Assembly (NCBI GenBank): GCA_964035545.1
Contig: OZ037769.1
Span: forward strand, 14,934,633 to 14,998,632
DNA: 64,000 bases
From: Bugula neritina
Lineage: Eukaryota > Bryozoa > Gymnolaemata > Cheilostomatida > Bugulidae
Reading direction: 5' to 3'
Shown: in pieces, positions 26,801 through 47,895 of the stretch
Layout: each line of letters starts with the position of its first letter
How positions within the stretch are numbered: the stretch's first letter is position 1
Notes under the pieces: generated by a model
What the model saw: the letters and a program-made list of their open reading frames with translations, nothing else
Told to the model about the DNA's origin: nothing
Database searches by the model: none
Position numbers and translations under genes: made by a program

Positions 26801-26978
26801 ATAAATTAACAGTAATTATACTCTTATTCTTTTTGTAGCTTATATTGGAGAAACTACCAGTGAAAAATATGGAATTATATTTGTTGGTTGCTGTGGAGTT
26901 CTAGGAGCTCTTGCTGTGCTCCCAATAGCTGTATTCAATGCTTTAGATAAAAGAAAAGGTTATTCAAACCTTCTGTAA
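14676..26978 (+). CDS. SLC16-like transporter, copy 3 (complete, 462 aa)
   Basis: Exons: 14676-14886, 15250-15393, 19877-20116, 20488-20582, 24746-24868, 25273-25405, 25667-25800, 26165-26333, 26839-26978 (TAA). The ATG at 14676 directly follows an acceptor-like GTTTTAGAC, as in copy 2. TM1 carries [12 protein letters not shown]; exon C keeps [16 protein letters not shown] but is 12 nt shorter at its end; the TM6-7 loop is Asp/Ser rich ([10 protein letters not shown]). TM8 begins [12 protein letters not shown], so the usual MCT Asp and Arg are missing here too. This is the largest copy because introns B-C (4.5 kb) and D-E (4.2 kb) hold a LINE fragment, a (TA)n array and other repeats. Family sure; substrate unknown. 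Confidence 0.88.
16985..18003 (-). mobile_element. 5'-truncated non-LTR retrotransposon (LINE, jockey/CR1-like)
   Basis: Only the 3' part of the pol ORF and a short 3' untranslated tail are present, antisense to copy 3 inside its intron. The reading frame enters the reverse transcriptase domain just before motif [10 protein letters not shown] and is cut by a stop right upstream, which marks the 5' truncation usual for LINE insertions made by target-primed reverse transcription. Flanking duplications and a clear tail were not found, so both ends are approximate. Confidence 0.8.
17060..18001 (-). pseudogene. LINE reverse transcriptase, C-terminal part
   Basis: An open frame of about 310 codons with no normal start. 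In order it shows [11 protein letters not shown] (RT motif A), [10 protein letters not shown] (motif B), FADDTLIY (catalytic FADD, near 17680), KCSVLSFG and [13 protein letters not shown], then the thumb-like [16 protein letters not shown] typical of jockey/CR1/Rex-group LINEs. The endonuclease and N-terminal RT are gone. The intact frame suggests a fairly recent insertion, but it cannot act alone. Confidence 0.85.
18661..18692. repeat. Perfect 11-bp inverted repeat
   Basis: GCGGACCGTTA and its exact reverse complement TAACGGTCCGC flank a 10-nt spacer. The arms are markedly GC-richer than the surrounding intron. No function assigned; possibly an end-to-end scar of a small DNA element. Confidence 0.8.
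18943..19014 (-). repeat. tRNA-like sequence (tRNA pseudogene or SINE head)
   Basis: The - strand has an A box (TTGGTGTAACGGTTAGCG) and a B box (GGGCTCGATTCCCA) at tRNA spacing, with a GCTTGCATGC segment between. The ends do not pair as an acceptor stem (GGGCCC against AGTGGGG), so a working tRNA is unlikely. A related piece lies at 59388-59451. Confidence 0.6.
20583..24745. other. 4.2-kb intron D-E of copy 3
   Basis: Begins with a (TA)n array, followed by a less AT-rich patch (GTGACCAGTCGCGACAAAAC near 20958) that could be the end of an unrecognised repeat. From 21450 to 24740 it is low-complexity AT-rich DNA. No conserved reading frame was found. Confidence 0.5.
20681..20798. repeat. (TA)n microsatellite
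   Basis: Imperfect GTATATATAT units at the left edge become a pure TA run. It lies about 100 nt after the exon D donor of copy 3. Confidence 0.95.
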
Positions 26979-28036
26979 AAACAGTTTACTATTGCCCTGT
27001 CTAATTTAGCATGATTCTTACGTAGGATTTTGTCTTTTCATGACTTTTTATAATATCTTGTTAATTATTTTCTACATTGTGCTCTTCTTTAGATATTTTT
27101 TGTATATATTGTTTTGCTTTGTTGACTTTGCAACTTTGCATATGCTACTATTGTACCAAAGCTCTCTCATTTTATGGCATTGCATGGACCAAAGAATGTC
27201 AAATTTTGCAATCAATATTTTGTCAAAAATTTTAAATACCAGCCTGCAACTATTCAGTATTCATGTAGTGTTATTATTAACTTCTGATTGTATATTATAA
27301 ACACATTCTAAAGAGGAAAAAAATGTCCAAATTAATCAGAATATAACAGCTAGACTGTTTAAAACTTGAAGCTCAATAATTGGATAAGGAAAAATAATCT
27401 ATTGTGAAACGTTAATAATTGGCTATAATATGCACTCTTGGTCTAGGGGTTAAAAGATTTGTTTTATAGTAAACACAGGTCATAGGTTCGAGCCTCATTG
27501 AAAGTAATTGGTGCATCTAGTCATAATTTCCTTATGTGCCTCATTTAAATAAGTTCTTAGCCTATCAATGCCGTATAGTTCTTGTTCTGAATAAAACTCA
27601 AAACAAATGATTTGTATAAACGCTACTCATATTTGATGAGTCAAAATTTATATGTTTTTAAAAGAATCATAACACTGTAAAGTAACTCCAAGCTACAAAA
27701 ATAGTATTGTCATTTACTATAATAATGCGATAACTTTTATGAAACAACATAGGTAGCTAACAAAACTCAAGTATGTACTTAGAAAAATATTATGACAGCT
27801 ATAGGTTTTATATAAAATATCAGCTATTCATAGCTGAGAATTTTTATCAGAACGCAAATCATAATAAATAAAATGAATCATAATATACTTTTTAAAGTGC
27901 TTTCCTGAGTTATGATTTAATCAAAGCATTGTTACAAGCTGGTGCATTGCGTTTAAATTACAGAGACTGGTTGGGAGCCGGGCATTTACAACAAAACCAT
28001 TCGGGTAGTTTGAACGTTGCTTATAACAAAACCAAT
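26979..28036. other. Spacer between SLC16-like copies 3 and 4
   Basis: About 1 kb holding the 3' end of copy 3, one sense SINE (27430-27562) and the presumed promoter of copy 4. No further coding signal. Confidence 0.5.
27430..27562 (+). repeat. tRNA-derived SINE, sense copy, 3' shortened
   Basis: Clearest tRNA head in the window: A box TTGGTCTAGGGGTTAAAA and B box AGGTTCGAGCC, then the family body through TATGTGCCTCATTTAAATAA and TTCTTAGCC. The tail hairpin segment seen in other copies is missing. Confidence 0.8.
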
Positions 28037-34509
<6,473 letters not shown>

Positions 34510-37470
34510 TTTGACTACAGCAGCAAATAGAATCACCATATTGTTGTAAGGATACAAACAACAATAGATGCATTGAGAGAAGATTTATTCATTTACTTAT
34601 GCTCTAGGTTTATAAAGGAGCTATATGTTATCAATAATATATTATTTTAGTGCTTACTCATACTATTTTTAGCATTTATTTACCAATTAATTGCTTCCGT
34701 TCTGTGAATTATGATAATTATATTTATGTTATTTTCTTCTTTAATAATCAATATGACTTAAATTTGAAAAAATGTTTTGAAAAGTTTAGACTATTGCATG
34801 GTTGTATGACATTATGAAAATTGCTTTCACATTGCTTCAAAGTTTTAAAATATTATATATTAGTTTCTCAATCTGAGCCAGTCGAATAGTTTGAACATTT
34901 GCAGAACTGCTGTAGTAAATTTGGGGTAGAACGCAGTTTAAGTGGGGAGCATAACTCCAGTATAGCGTAAGAACAAGATGTGGTAGTGATCTCGAGTGAA
35001 TAAATCTTTATTGGTAGAGTAGTAGCTTAACAAAGGTAGTCTTGATCCGGTGAGCTCTAGTAGGAGACTGATTCTACGCTGTGAGCTTGCCTTCTTTTAT
35101 ACACAAAAAGTTTCTTTGGTCTCATCCTGTCTGAAAGTCAGAGCCCGAATATCGGCATCTTCCAATAATCGGACTCTGACATCGGAACTCAGTCCGACAT
35201 CGGAGCCTTATAATCTGCAATTGTCGACTTTCGAACAGGATTGAGTTACATAATCGTGCTTATATAAAATATAAAAATAAAGTGCATGAACAGATAACTC
35301 CACTATAATAAAGGTGCATGAAAAGATAACTCTACTATAACATTCGTAGTTCCACCACACAGTTACATAATCTACTAACAGTATAAATCACGCCACGTTT
35401 GAACTGCAACTTCCATGTGTCATATAAAAATATCAAAAGTTATGAATAACCTTACAAAAGTTAGCTAGCTCATTTGTAAATCTAAAGACTTACTTTGAAT
35501 GGTTAGTTCTAAATATTTATATATGGCCATGGTAGTTGATATAATTATTGGTAGTACTCTAACTCAAATTGTTACAGCAAAACATAATAATATACATTAC
35601 TTTGGTCTAACTATAAACTTAATATACTATAGATTAGAGCTGTGCTGCAATATTTCATGCTTTTCATATTGTGTAACAAATCGTGCTATAATTGATTCTT
35701 TATCAGACTAAACTACAGTTATTGTGTTTAGATAAATGAAAATAGCTTAAGTTCATGCTGTATTATGTAATTCTCAGTGCAATAAAAGGAGAGGCTAGCA
35801 GTTAAATAATGCTTTCTACTTGAAAAAAGTCAAGAACTTAGGGTAGATTTAAGCACTCCTGATCTGTTGTTTATTTTGTATTGTATAAAAGTAAATTTCT
35901 AAATTAATGCCATTAGTTTTATACATCATTAGCTCTACATGTGATAGAGATGTACCCTGTATTAACAACCCTAATATGGATGGAAACTCACCAAACTGGA
36001 AAGCAGCTTAGTTTGATGTTTACAATAGCTATGAATGCAGCTACTATAACAGCAGTAATTTTATTCATTTAAGTTATGTTGCAGCAGTAGCAACAGTCAA
36101 GGTAAGTGTGTTAGTTTACTTTTTAAGTAAAGGGGAGACAGGTAAAAGGTTTCACATGCGACTAATTTTTAAAAAGCAGTTGGGTTGAAAACTTTGAGAG
36201 TTTCGGTAGTTTGATAACAGCTTGTTCTATACGGCATAAAGTGAGTTCAGGATATTCAACTTTTGAACAACAAAGATAGTTGTAGTTCCTTGCAAAAGTG
36301 AGAGACACAAGCTGCCTAGCTTAACTTCATCCAGGTTCAAAGCTGAGGAAAGCTAAAACGCATTGAGTTTACACAGTGATGAATTTGAGCAGTAACATGC
36401 TTTAAGAGGTGAAACAGTATTTAGCTGATATATCAATGATGAAATGATCAATAACCCAAAACTAATTTTCAAGTAAGCACTTCAAATGCATGGAATTTTT
36501 AAGAGATAGCAAAGTGATACTGCTGTATGTTCTTATGATAATATATAAAGTTAGCTATAGAATTATATTGAAGGAATTGCTATGCATATGGCAATAAAGT
36601 TATAGCACAAATATATGTATAAAAGAGATCGCGTTATTAATGGGAAATCTTGCTTTAGTTTAGTTTTTAATAGATAATGAAATAAGTTACAGTTTTTTTA
36701 TGTCATTAGACAGGTATAGTTGTATTTAAAAGCAATATAAATTATTAACCATCCTGTTATGTTATCTTTGAAGTGGATCTACTTCAATCACATCATCTAT
36801 TCTCTCCCCTAGTGATAAGTTATCTGCAGTACACTTTAAATACATGCTGTAGCTTGTGTGTCTATAACTGCTTTGTATTTTGGGTTGCCATCTCTATATG
36901 TTAGGTAATAGATTTGTAAAATTCAGAATTACATAATTCATATATTATCTAAAAATAAGTTATTTTTCAATAGTGATAAGGTTAATCATAGAAACAAGGT
37001 AAGTTCAAGTCTTAGTGTTTAAATTAACAAATTATTAATTTAATAGCATCATTTTCTCTAAGTAATGTATTAGAAAATATTTTTAACAAAGATCTAATTT
37101 TGCATAGCTGTGCAGTGTATTGCCAAAAGTGTATCTATAATAGATGATGCATAATAATAGATATATCAACATATGCGTGTTTACGTTTTATATTTGAATT
37201 ATACTTTAAAAATTATACTAGTTATCATAATATAATAGTAGCAATGCTAAATTTACTTTCTGTAGTTGGCAATTTAGGATTTCAAGTGCTAAAGTAATAA
37301 AATGAAATGTATTTAAAAAATACATGCATGAATTTTTTAATAGGTATCGAAATCAAACGGTGCTATAATATTATAAGAAGCTTATGTCTATATATATATA
37401 TACTAAAAATACTTAACTGCGTCTAAACTATATTATATATTATAACATATTTTATTGAGTCAGGTTTAAA
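34510..37470. other. Spacer between SLC16-like copies 4 and 5
   Basis: Nearly 3 kb. It contains a likely solo LTR (34911-35359) and otherwise AT-rich sequence without recognisable genes. The right end presumably holds the promoter of copy 5; a TCAG acceptor-like site lies 7 bases before its ATG. Confidence 0.5.
34911..35359 (-). mobile_element. Probable solo LTR of a retrotransposon
   Basis: On the - strand the segment starts TGTGGTGGAACTACG and ends AATTTACTACA, giving TG...CA ends. Inside, in order, are two tandem units of about 33 bp (GTGCATGAA.AGATAACTC), a TATA box (GTGTATAAAAG), and downstream AATAAAG followed by TTTATT, the layout of U3, R and U5. No internal coding region adjoins it and no clear target duplication was found, so the borders may be off by a few bases. 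Confidence 0.55.
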
Positions 37471-42908
<5,438 letters not shown>

Positions 42909-43817
42909 AATACCAAATAGAGATCATGTGCGACAAAAATATATAAAGTTCAGAAATTGGAAATTTGTTTTAAAGGTTTTGACTAACTTTACGTAAATGA
43001 ACAGCAAAAAATTTTTATCGAAGCTCTTTACTTGATTAGTAATATATATCTTTATACTTTTTCATATATATGCTGCCTGCACTATAAAATTTCTTTGTTT
43101 ACATGCATTTTTCTTACTTGTTTCTTAATTTATTTTTGTATTTAAAATAGAACATTTTTTAGCACAATTATTGGGGAATATATTCAACTGATTTTTATAA
43201 ATGCCTAATTAATTTCACCTAATACACTATCAGCAAGTTGCATGGCTAAAAATATAATGTTTATTTTGCATATACATATGCATGTATATACATAATTTTA
43301 AGTAATACATGCATTCTCTATAAAGTAAACAAATAAATTATAAAAAATTAGACAACTCCTGTTAACATTTTTTCAAAGCCAACAATTATGCTATGATCAT
43401 TAAACTGATGATTATTTGACTAAAGTGCAATAGGAAAAAAATGCTTATTACCAAAAATACATGTGGATCCTTTTGCTTTATTAAGTTATGTACACACCAG
43501 CAATTTAAAGAACCAACAATTGAAATTGCTTAAAAGTCATAAAAATTTAACAGGCGATGATATTTTTTATGATTGTTACAAATATATGCATATGAAAAAA
43601 AGCAACAATAAAGTGCATTTAATTGACATAATAATTTATAATGATTAAAGTTGCATAATAGTAAGCATATATCTCAATTTACTAGAAAATTAGAAAAAGA
43701 TATAGAAAGTCAAGCAGAATTAGAAAAGAAACCTTTAATTATTTAGTTGTATTTGCTAATATACAGTGGAAAGTTATCACATAGCATAATTATTTCAAGT
43801 TGTAAAAGCAGCATAAC
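42909..43817. other. Spacer between SLC16-like copy 5 and the LTR element
   Basis: AT-rich; holds the 3' untranslated region of copy 5 (AATAAA overlaps the stop at 42904, and another lies near 43332). No gene recognised. Confidence 0.5.
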
Positions 43818-43821
43818 GTAT

Positions 43822-44174
43822 TGTAGTAATTCGTGCAATTAGTGTGCGTGAGTTATCTACTTGCGTATAGTTAGTTGGTTATTCTGCTAGTAATTACTAG
43901 GGTAGCTGTCGAGTAATTATATTTATTATCCACAATAAAGCATAAAATAAACATCACATCAAATTATCCTATACATCAGTCAACTACTAATACATGTTTC
44001 TCCTTCAAGCCTCCGCTTACAACAACGTAATAAATTGTTAATAACCCGGGAAGTGTCACGTGAATCGGAAGCATATCTTCCGGAGCTGCTAATTGGTTGC
44101 TACATAAGGGTCTTAGTATTCCAGAAGTAGAGAGAGGGCGATTCTCGTATTTGTACTTTGCACTACTCACTACA
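43822..44174 (-). repeat. 3' LTR
   Basis: Begins TGTAGTAATTCG and ends CTCACTACA on the + strand, with TGTAGT/ACTACA inverted ends. On the - strand it carries AATAAA within GATAATAAATATAAT, a likely polyadenylation signal. It contains a CACGTG E-box that is CAGGTG in the other LTR. Confidence 0.95.
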
Positions 44175-44187
44175 CCGCCCCCCCCCC
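44175..44187 (-). promoter_or_regulatory. Polypurine tract
   Basis: On the - strand GGGGGGGGGGCGG abuts the 3' LTR exactly, the position of the plus-strand primer in LTR elements. Confidence 0.85.
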
Positions 44188-44474
44188 AGCAGAAAGCCCT
44201 ACTTTCTGATAACACAATACAAAAAAAACACATAAAGAAAAACTATACAATAATCCAAAAAGAAAAACATACATAAGTAAACCCACAAAGAGTAAGAAGA
44301 GAAATAGTTGAGCACGACAACATTTATATACAGAAGTAAACAGGGTGATCGAACACACACATCTAGTCAGCTATAAAGAGAGAGGGTGCTTACCAGCACG
44401 CGGGCCAATGTCGGAGCACTCGTCACTTTCCAGACGAAATACAGCTCAACGAAAGGTGCCTACCCCAGGCATAC

Positions 44475-45241
44475 TCATTGGGTGGACTCTGACTCTTGTA
44501 GCGAGCGTGCTCTGTGTCGAGCCTGTCGGGCACGTAGCCGCCTCTTCAGTCGCCCCACTGAGTCCTTCAACTGGTATAGACCTGTCGTCGTATCCAGCAA
44601 GTCAGGGGCAAGTTGTGTGAACTCGGCTTGCAGTCTTACAAGCTGCTCTTCTACATTAGCCAGCTGGCTAGGCCTTGGCGGGGTTGTAGTAGTCTCTGTT
44701 AGAGGGGGTATTGTTGTTCTTTCTACTTCGGGGGTGTTGCTAGGGTTGACGGGGGTAGGAGACGGGCCCTGAACCATAGGGGACTTATGGCGGGCGGATA
44801 ACAGCAGTACTTGGAACCCTGACGCTAGTGCGGCCAGGGTGATAGCCTTCCTGATGATTGGCTTGATGGTATCCAGGTATTGGGGGAAACTGTCCTCATC
44901 GACAGTATGGTTCTCTCCGGCGAAGCAGCTCAGCTTATAGACTGTCACGGGATACGGGTATACGTCGTGGAACCCGCATGGGCAGAAGTGGAGTAGAAAA
45001 TGGGCGTCTACATGTAGACGCAGGGAGCGGTGTGACGGGCACTCCTCAAAGCAGACCTGGCAGGTTCGGTGGGGTTCGCTGGGTCCCCAGGCTTCCTCAA
45101 TTCTCCTTTCTGTCGTGGGTGACACCCAGCGGTGTCGTCGACGGAGCACCACGGGTATGCCATTCTCCATTACAGGTTCCTCTTCCATAGGCAGAGAGGT
45201 TGGCTGGTCCCGTGACCGGGAGGTGGTCACTCGAGTGTGAT
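44475..45241 (-). CDS. Third ORF of the LTR element: zinc-finger, coiled-coil protein
   Basis: An open frame of about 255 codons between pol and the 3' LTR. It shows a C2H2 finger with standard spacing (CQVC-x12-HVDAH) followed by a CPCG pair, a hydrophobic stretch (AITLAALASGFQVLLLSA), a Pro/Thr-rich middle, then a heptad-like segment (VEEQLVRLQAEFTQLA) and a very Arg-rich C-terminus. There is no ATG near its 5' end. Instead a consensus acceptor (CTCTTTCAG) ends at 45242, suggesting a spliced message that starts in the small exon at 45508-45532. It has no clear envelope features such as a signal peptide or furin site. Function unknown; nucleic-acid binding is a guess from the finger and basic tail. 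Confidence 0.7.
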
Positions 45242-45507
45242 CTGAAAGAGTAGCAGTGTTAAATATTATACACTGAGGTACCGTCGGCGTGTACAGCCTG
45301 ACCGGTACTCTGTTCAGTTACACTCGTGAGATTCAGACTAATGAATAGTTGATGGAGAACACACTCGCTATGGCAGATTATTTAAAATCAAAGTCGACGT
45401 GTATTCCCACCACTGTTTATCATTATCGAATCTCCGGCTCGCTAGCTAGTGTAGCTAAAGCTGACTGATGCAGTCTAGTTATTGTACCAAAAACATAATT
45501 AACTCAC
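45242..45507 (-). other. Predicted intron serving the third ORF
   Basis: On the - strand a donor G|GTGAGT at 45507 and an acceptor CTTTCAG ending at 45242 bound a 266-nt intron. The phases agree (1 nt left by the donor exon, 2 nt taken from the acceptor exon). Prediction only. Confidence 0.55.
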
Positions 45508-45532
45508 CCTTCGATCCAGAATAGTAAGACAT
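45508..45532 (-). CDS. Predicted start exon of the third ORF
   Basis: An ATG at 45532 (- strand) opens eight codons (MSYYSGSK) and ends in the donor G|GTGAGT, 24 bases after the pol stop. It would supply the start codon that the third ORF lacks. Confidence 0.5.
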
Positions 45533-45555
45533 TTTGGAATGAGAGCGGTAAATGA

Positions 45556-47895
45556 TTACTGTTTAGTGGCACGTCTACTCTTGACTGCATCAACGTAGGA
45601 AAAGACCGGACAGCGTGGTTGTGCAACGTGACTAGGGCTTTTCACTTCCAGCGGATGAATCTCGTGTGAGATTCCGCCGAGGCAAAAGTTGAGATTTTCG
45701 TGGTGTTCACAACTCCCACGTCTCTTTGCCTGTTTTCCCATGCGAGGCCTCTCTAGACTTTCGTTACTGCCGCTTATACCGCGGTCACGTACACAGTCTC
45801 TGAGACACGCTGGAAGTTGCCTAGTGTGTGGTCCTGGAGGCGTCGTCACTGTGGGAGGCGGTGTGCTCACCTGTGGACTGTTATGTCTCATGGGTGGTTT
45901 TTCCAGCCTGTTTGTGACGGTTGTTCCTACGTTGGTATCTCCTTGCGGAGCCCCTCCCACGGGGGGTTTTTGCACTTCCGGACCCGTTTCTGGTTCCGGA
46001 AGTGGTGGTGATGGCAGGCTTGACGTTGGGGGCGGTGGGCGCACTTTCAAGGACGGAAGTGGCCTTTCTCGCCTCGCCAAGTTTTCCTGACGTGTCATGG
46101 AGGTGTTTCCGGCCAGGATGACAGTCTCCGCTTGCCGAGACCTTCTCGCACAATGCGTCTGCCGCCCCGCTTCACCAGGGAGACGGCTATGCTTGTTGGT
46201 CTGGCAAACTTTGCACCGTCTCACTCTGCGCCGGATATCCCGCTCCATGTTGGGCCAGTACCACCGGAGTTGTAGCTTGGTGACCACCCCTTGGACTCCT
46301 CCGTGAGTCTCCTCGTGGGTGTCTTGTATCAACTTCCGGCGGATGGCAACTGGGCAGACGGCCCTCTTCCTGGCTGGCTGTCTGTTGTTGGCGGCCAAGG
46401 TCATGGTCAGCAGACCATCTGGCCCGACCCGCAGAGAGCTCCAACGTTGACAGTACAGCCGTAACTCGGCGCATCCCTGTCGCTGTTGTTTACTACTGGG
46501 TCGTCGCCCTTCCTGTTTCGTTCGGTACACGTCGGCTACCACCCCAGGAAGGCTTTCCTGGAGCTTTGGCAGCTCCCTAACGTTACCAGCCCATACAGGT
46601 TTGGCGCGGAGGCTCTGGGCAGCCTCCGGGGGCGTGTCAGCCCTCTGTTGGAGTGGTTGAGCAGGGGCGGTCTTCGCCGCCCGTGGTACCTCACGACAGC
46701 CTGCTCTATTTAGGCGGGCGTCGTGGTCCGTGTGGCGGAACGCCTCACTGTACCCATGTGGCAACCTAGCCATAGCCTGGAGCTTTCTGTTGCCTGTGCA
46801 GCCACGCGTCCCTGGAGGATGGGAGGCGTGGGTTGGGACGGTCCTCCGCCCTTGAGACGGGCTCTGCTGAGGACCTTCCGTCGTAGCTCCCGACGACGGC
46901 CCAATGGCTTCCTCCTGGACAGGATGGAAGCGGCCCAGCATGGATCTGGGTGGTAGGTCTACTGTCTCTGAAGAGGGGTTGACACACTGCACTGAGATCT
47001 CTCCTTGTCCCGCAAGCCGGCTAAAGCTATGGGCAAGTTGGACTCTCGAGTGCGTACTTTCGACAACTCCCAACTTAGAGGTTTGGCCACCGTCTACCTT
47101 GCAGCGGACGATAGCCCGGGAGTGGCCTGGTATAGTACAGCTCCGTACCACCTGCACTGCTCCCGCTAGAGGACGACCAAACTTATCGACACAAGCGAGC
47201 TCCTTGTCGCCCATGATCATCGCAGATTTACTGAAATCGGTGCGACATCCAGGTCGTTGTAAGAATGGCATCCCGAGGATAGCGTCCTCGTTGAGCTGCC
47301 CGATGATAAACGTCTCTTGGATGGCCTGGTTACGGACGTAACCAGTTAGCTCAATAATGCCGTAGAAGGGGATGCACGACCCGTCTGCCAGGGTGCCATG
47401 ATCCCCCTCATACGGTGCCAACCCGTCCTTGACCTTAGCGCCGAGGGTGTCAAAGAATTGACGGCTAAGGAGGTTGGTGGTGCAGCCTGAGTCCAGGAGG
47501 AAGTTGGCAGGCTTGCCGGCTAGCTTTCCTGGCAGGAAGTAGCCACTTCCGTGTGGCTGCAGCTGTGTGTGCCGTGGTTGCACCTCCCTCGCTGTGGGTC
47601 GTGGGGTCCACGGTTGGCGACGACTATTGACCAGCTGCCGAGGTTGGGGCGGTACGCCTTGTGGCGCCTGTACCGTTTCCCTCGCAGGCTCTGAGGTCAA
47701 CCGTTTGCCGGCTCCGTGTTGGTGTTGGAGTGGCGTAGAGGACCCAGGCGGCGAGTGGCTTGAGCCTACTTGCCGCGGGGGTCGCCACTTCACAGCATCT
47801 CCGCGCGGCGCCCAGCGGGGCGACAGACGCGTGGGCCTCCCTGGGTGATTTACAGACGGCCCGCAGGAGGTGGGAACATCTGCGGGCCGTGGTAA
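45556..47895 (-). CDS. pol: pol frame lacking RT, RNase H and integrase core
   Basis: In the -1 frame relative to gag, open across the gag end. Numbering from the in-frame ATG at 48003 (inside gag): aspartic protease at about 165-250 with active-site LLDSGCT (Asp171) and AILGMPFL; a linker; then the integrase zinc finger at 563-600 (HEETH...CKVC); then a Pro-rich tail. No YxDD, no RT or RNase H block and no D,D-35-E core are found. The zinc finger begins only about 310 residues after the protease, far less than RT plus RNase H would need. The frame has no stops, so the losses were in-frame. It probably begins by frameshift near 47895. Confidence 0.85.
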   Translation of the reverse strand, partial: LPRPADVPTSCGPSVNHPGRPTRLSPRWAPRGDAVKWRPPRQVGSSHSPPGSSTPLQHQHGAGKRLTSEPARETVQAPQGVPPQPRQLVNSRRQPWTPRPTAREVQPRHTQLQPHGSGYFLPGKLAGKPANFLLDSGCTTNLLSRQFFDTLGAKVKDGLAPYEGDHGTLADGSCIPFYGIIELTGYVRNQAIQETFIIGQLNEDAILGMPFLQRPGCRTDFSKSAMIMGDKELACVDKFGRPLAGAVQVVRSCTIPGHSRAIVRCKVDGGQTSKLGVVESTHSRVQLAHSFSRLAGQGEISVQCVNPSSETVDLPPRSMLGRFHPVQEEAIGPSSGATTEGPQQSPSQGRRTVPTHASHPPGTRGCTGNRKLQAMARLPHGYSEAFRHTDHDARLNRAGCREVPRAAKTAPAQPLQQRADTPPEAAQSLRAKPVWAGNVRELPKLQESLPGVVADVYRTKQEGRRPSSKQQRQGCAELRLYCQRWSSLRVGPDGLLTMTLAANNRQPARKRAVCPVAIRRKLIQDTHEETHGGVQGVVTKLQLRWYWPNMERDIRRRVRRCKVCQTNKHSRLPGEAGRQTHCARRSRQAETVILAGNTSMTRQENLARRERPLPSLKVRPPPPTSSLPSPPLPEPETGPEVQKPPVGGAPQGDTNVGTTVTNRLEKPPMRHNSPQVSTPPPTVTTPPGPHTRQLPACLRDCVRDRGISGSNESLERPRMGKQAKRRGSCEHHENLNFCLGGISHEIHPLEVKSPSHVAQPRCPVFSYVDAVKSRRATKQ

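Noticed and set aside
27040-27300. 86-codon frame after copy 3
   Set aside because: Low-complexity hydrophobic translation of AT-rich 3' flank with no motif.
44475-45241. Calling the third ORF an envelope gene
   Set aside because: Position and predicted splicing fit, but there is no signal peptide, no furin-type site and no membrane-proximal fusion segment; the C2H2 finger argues against it.
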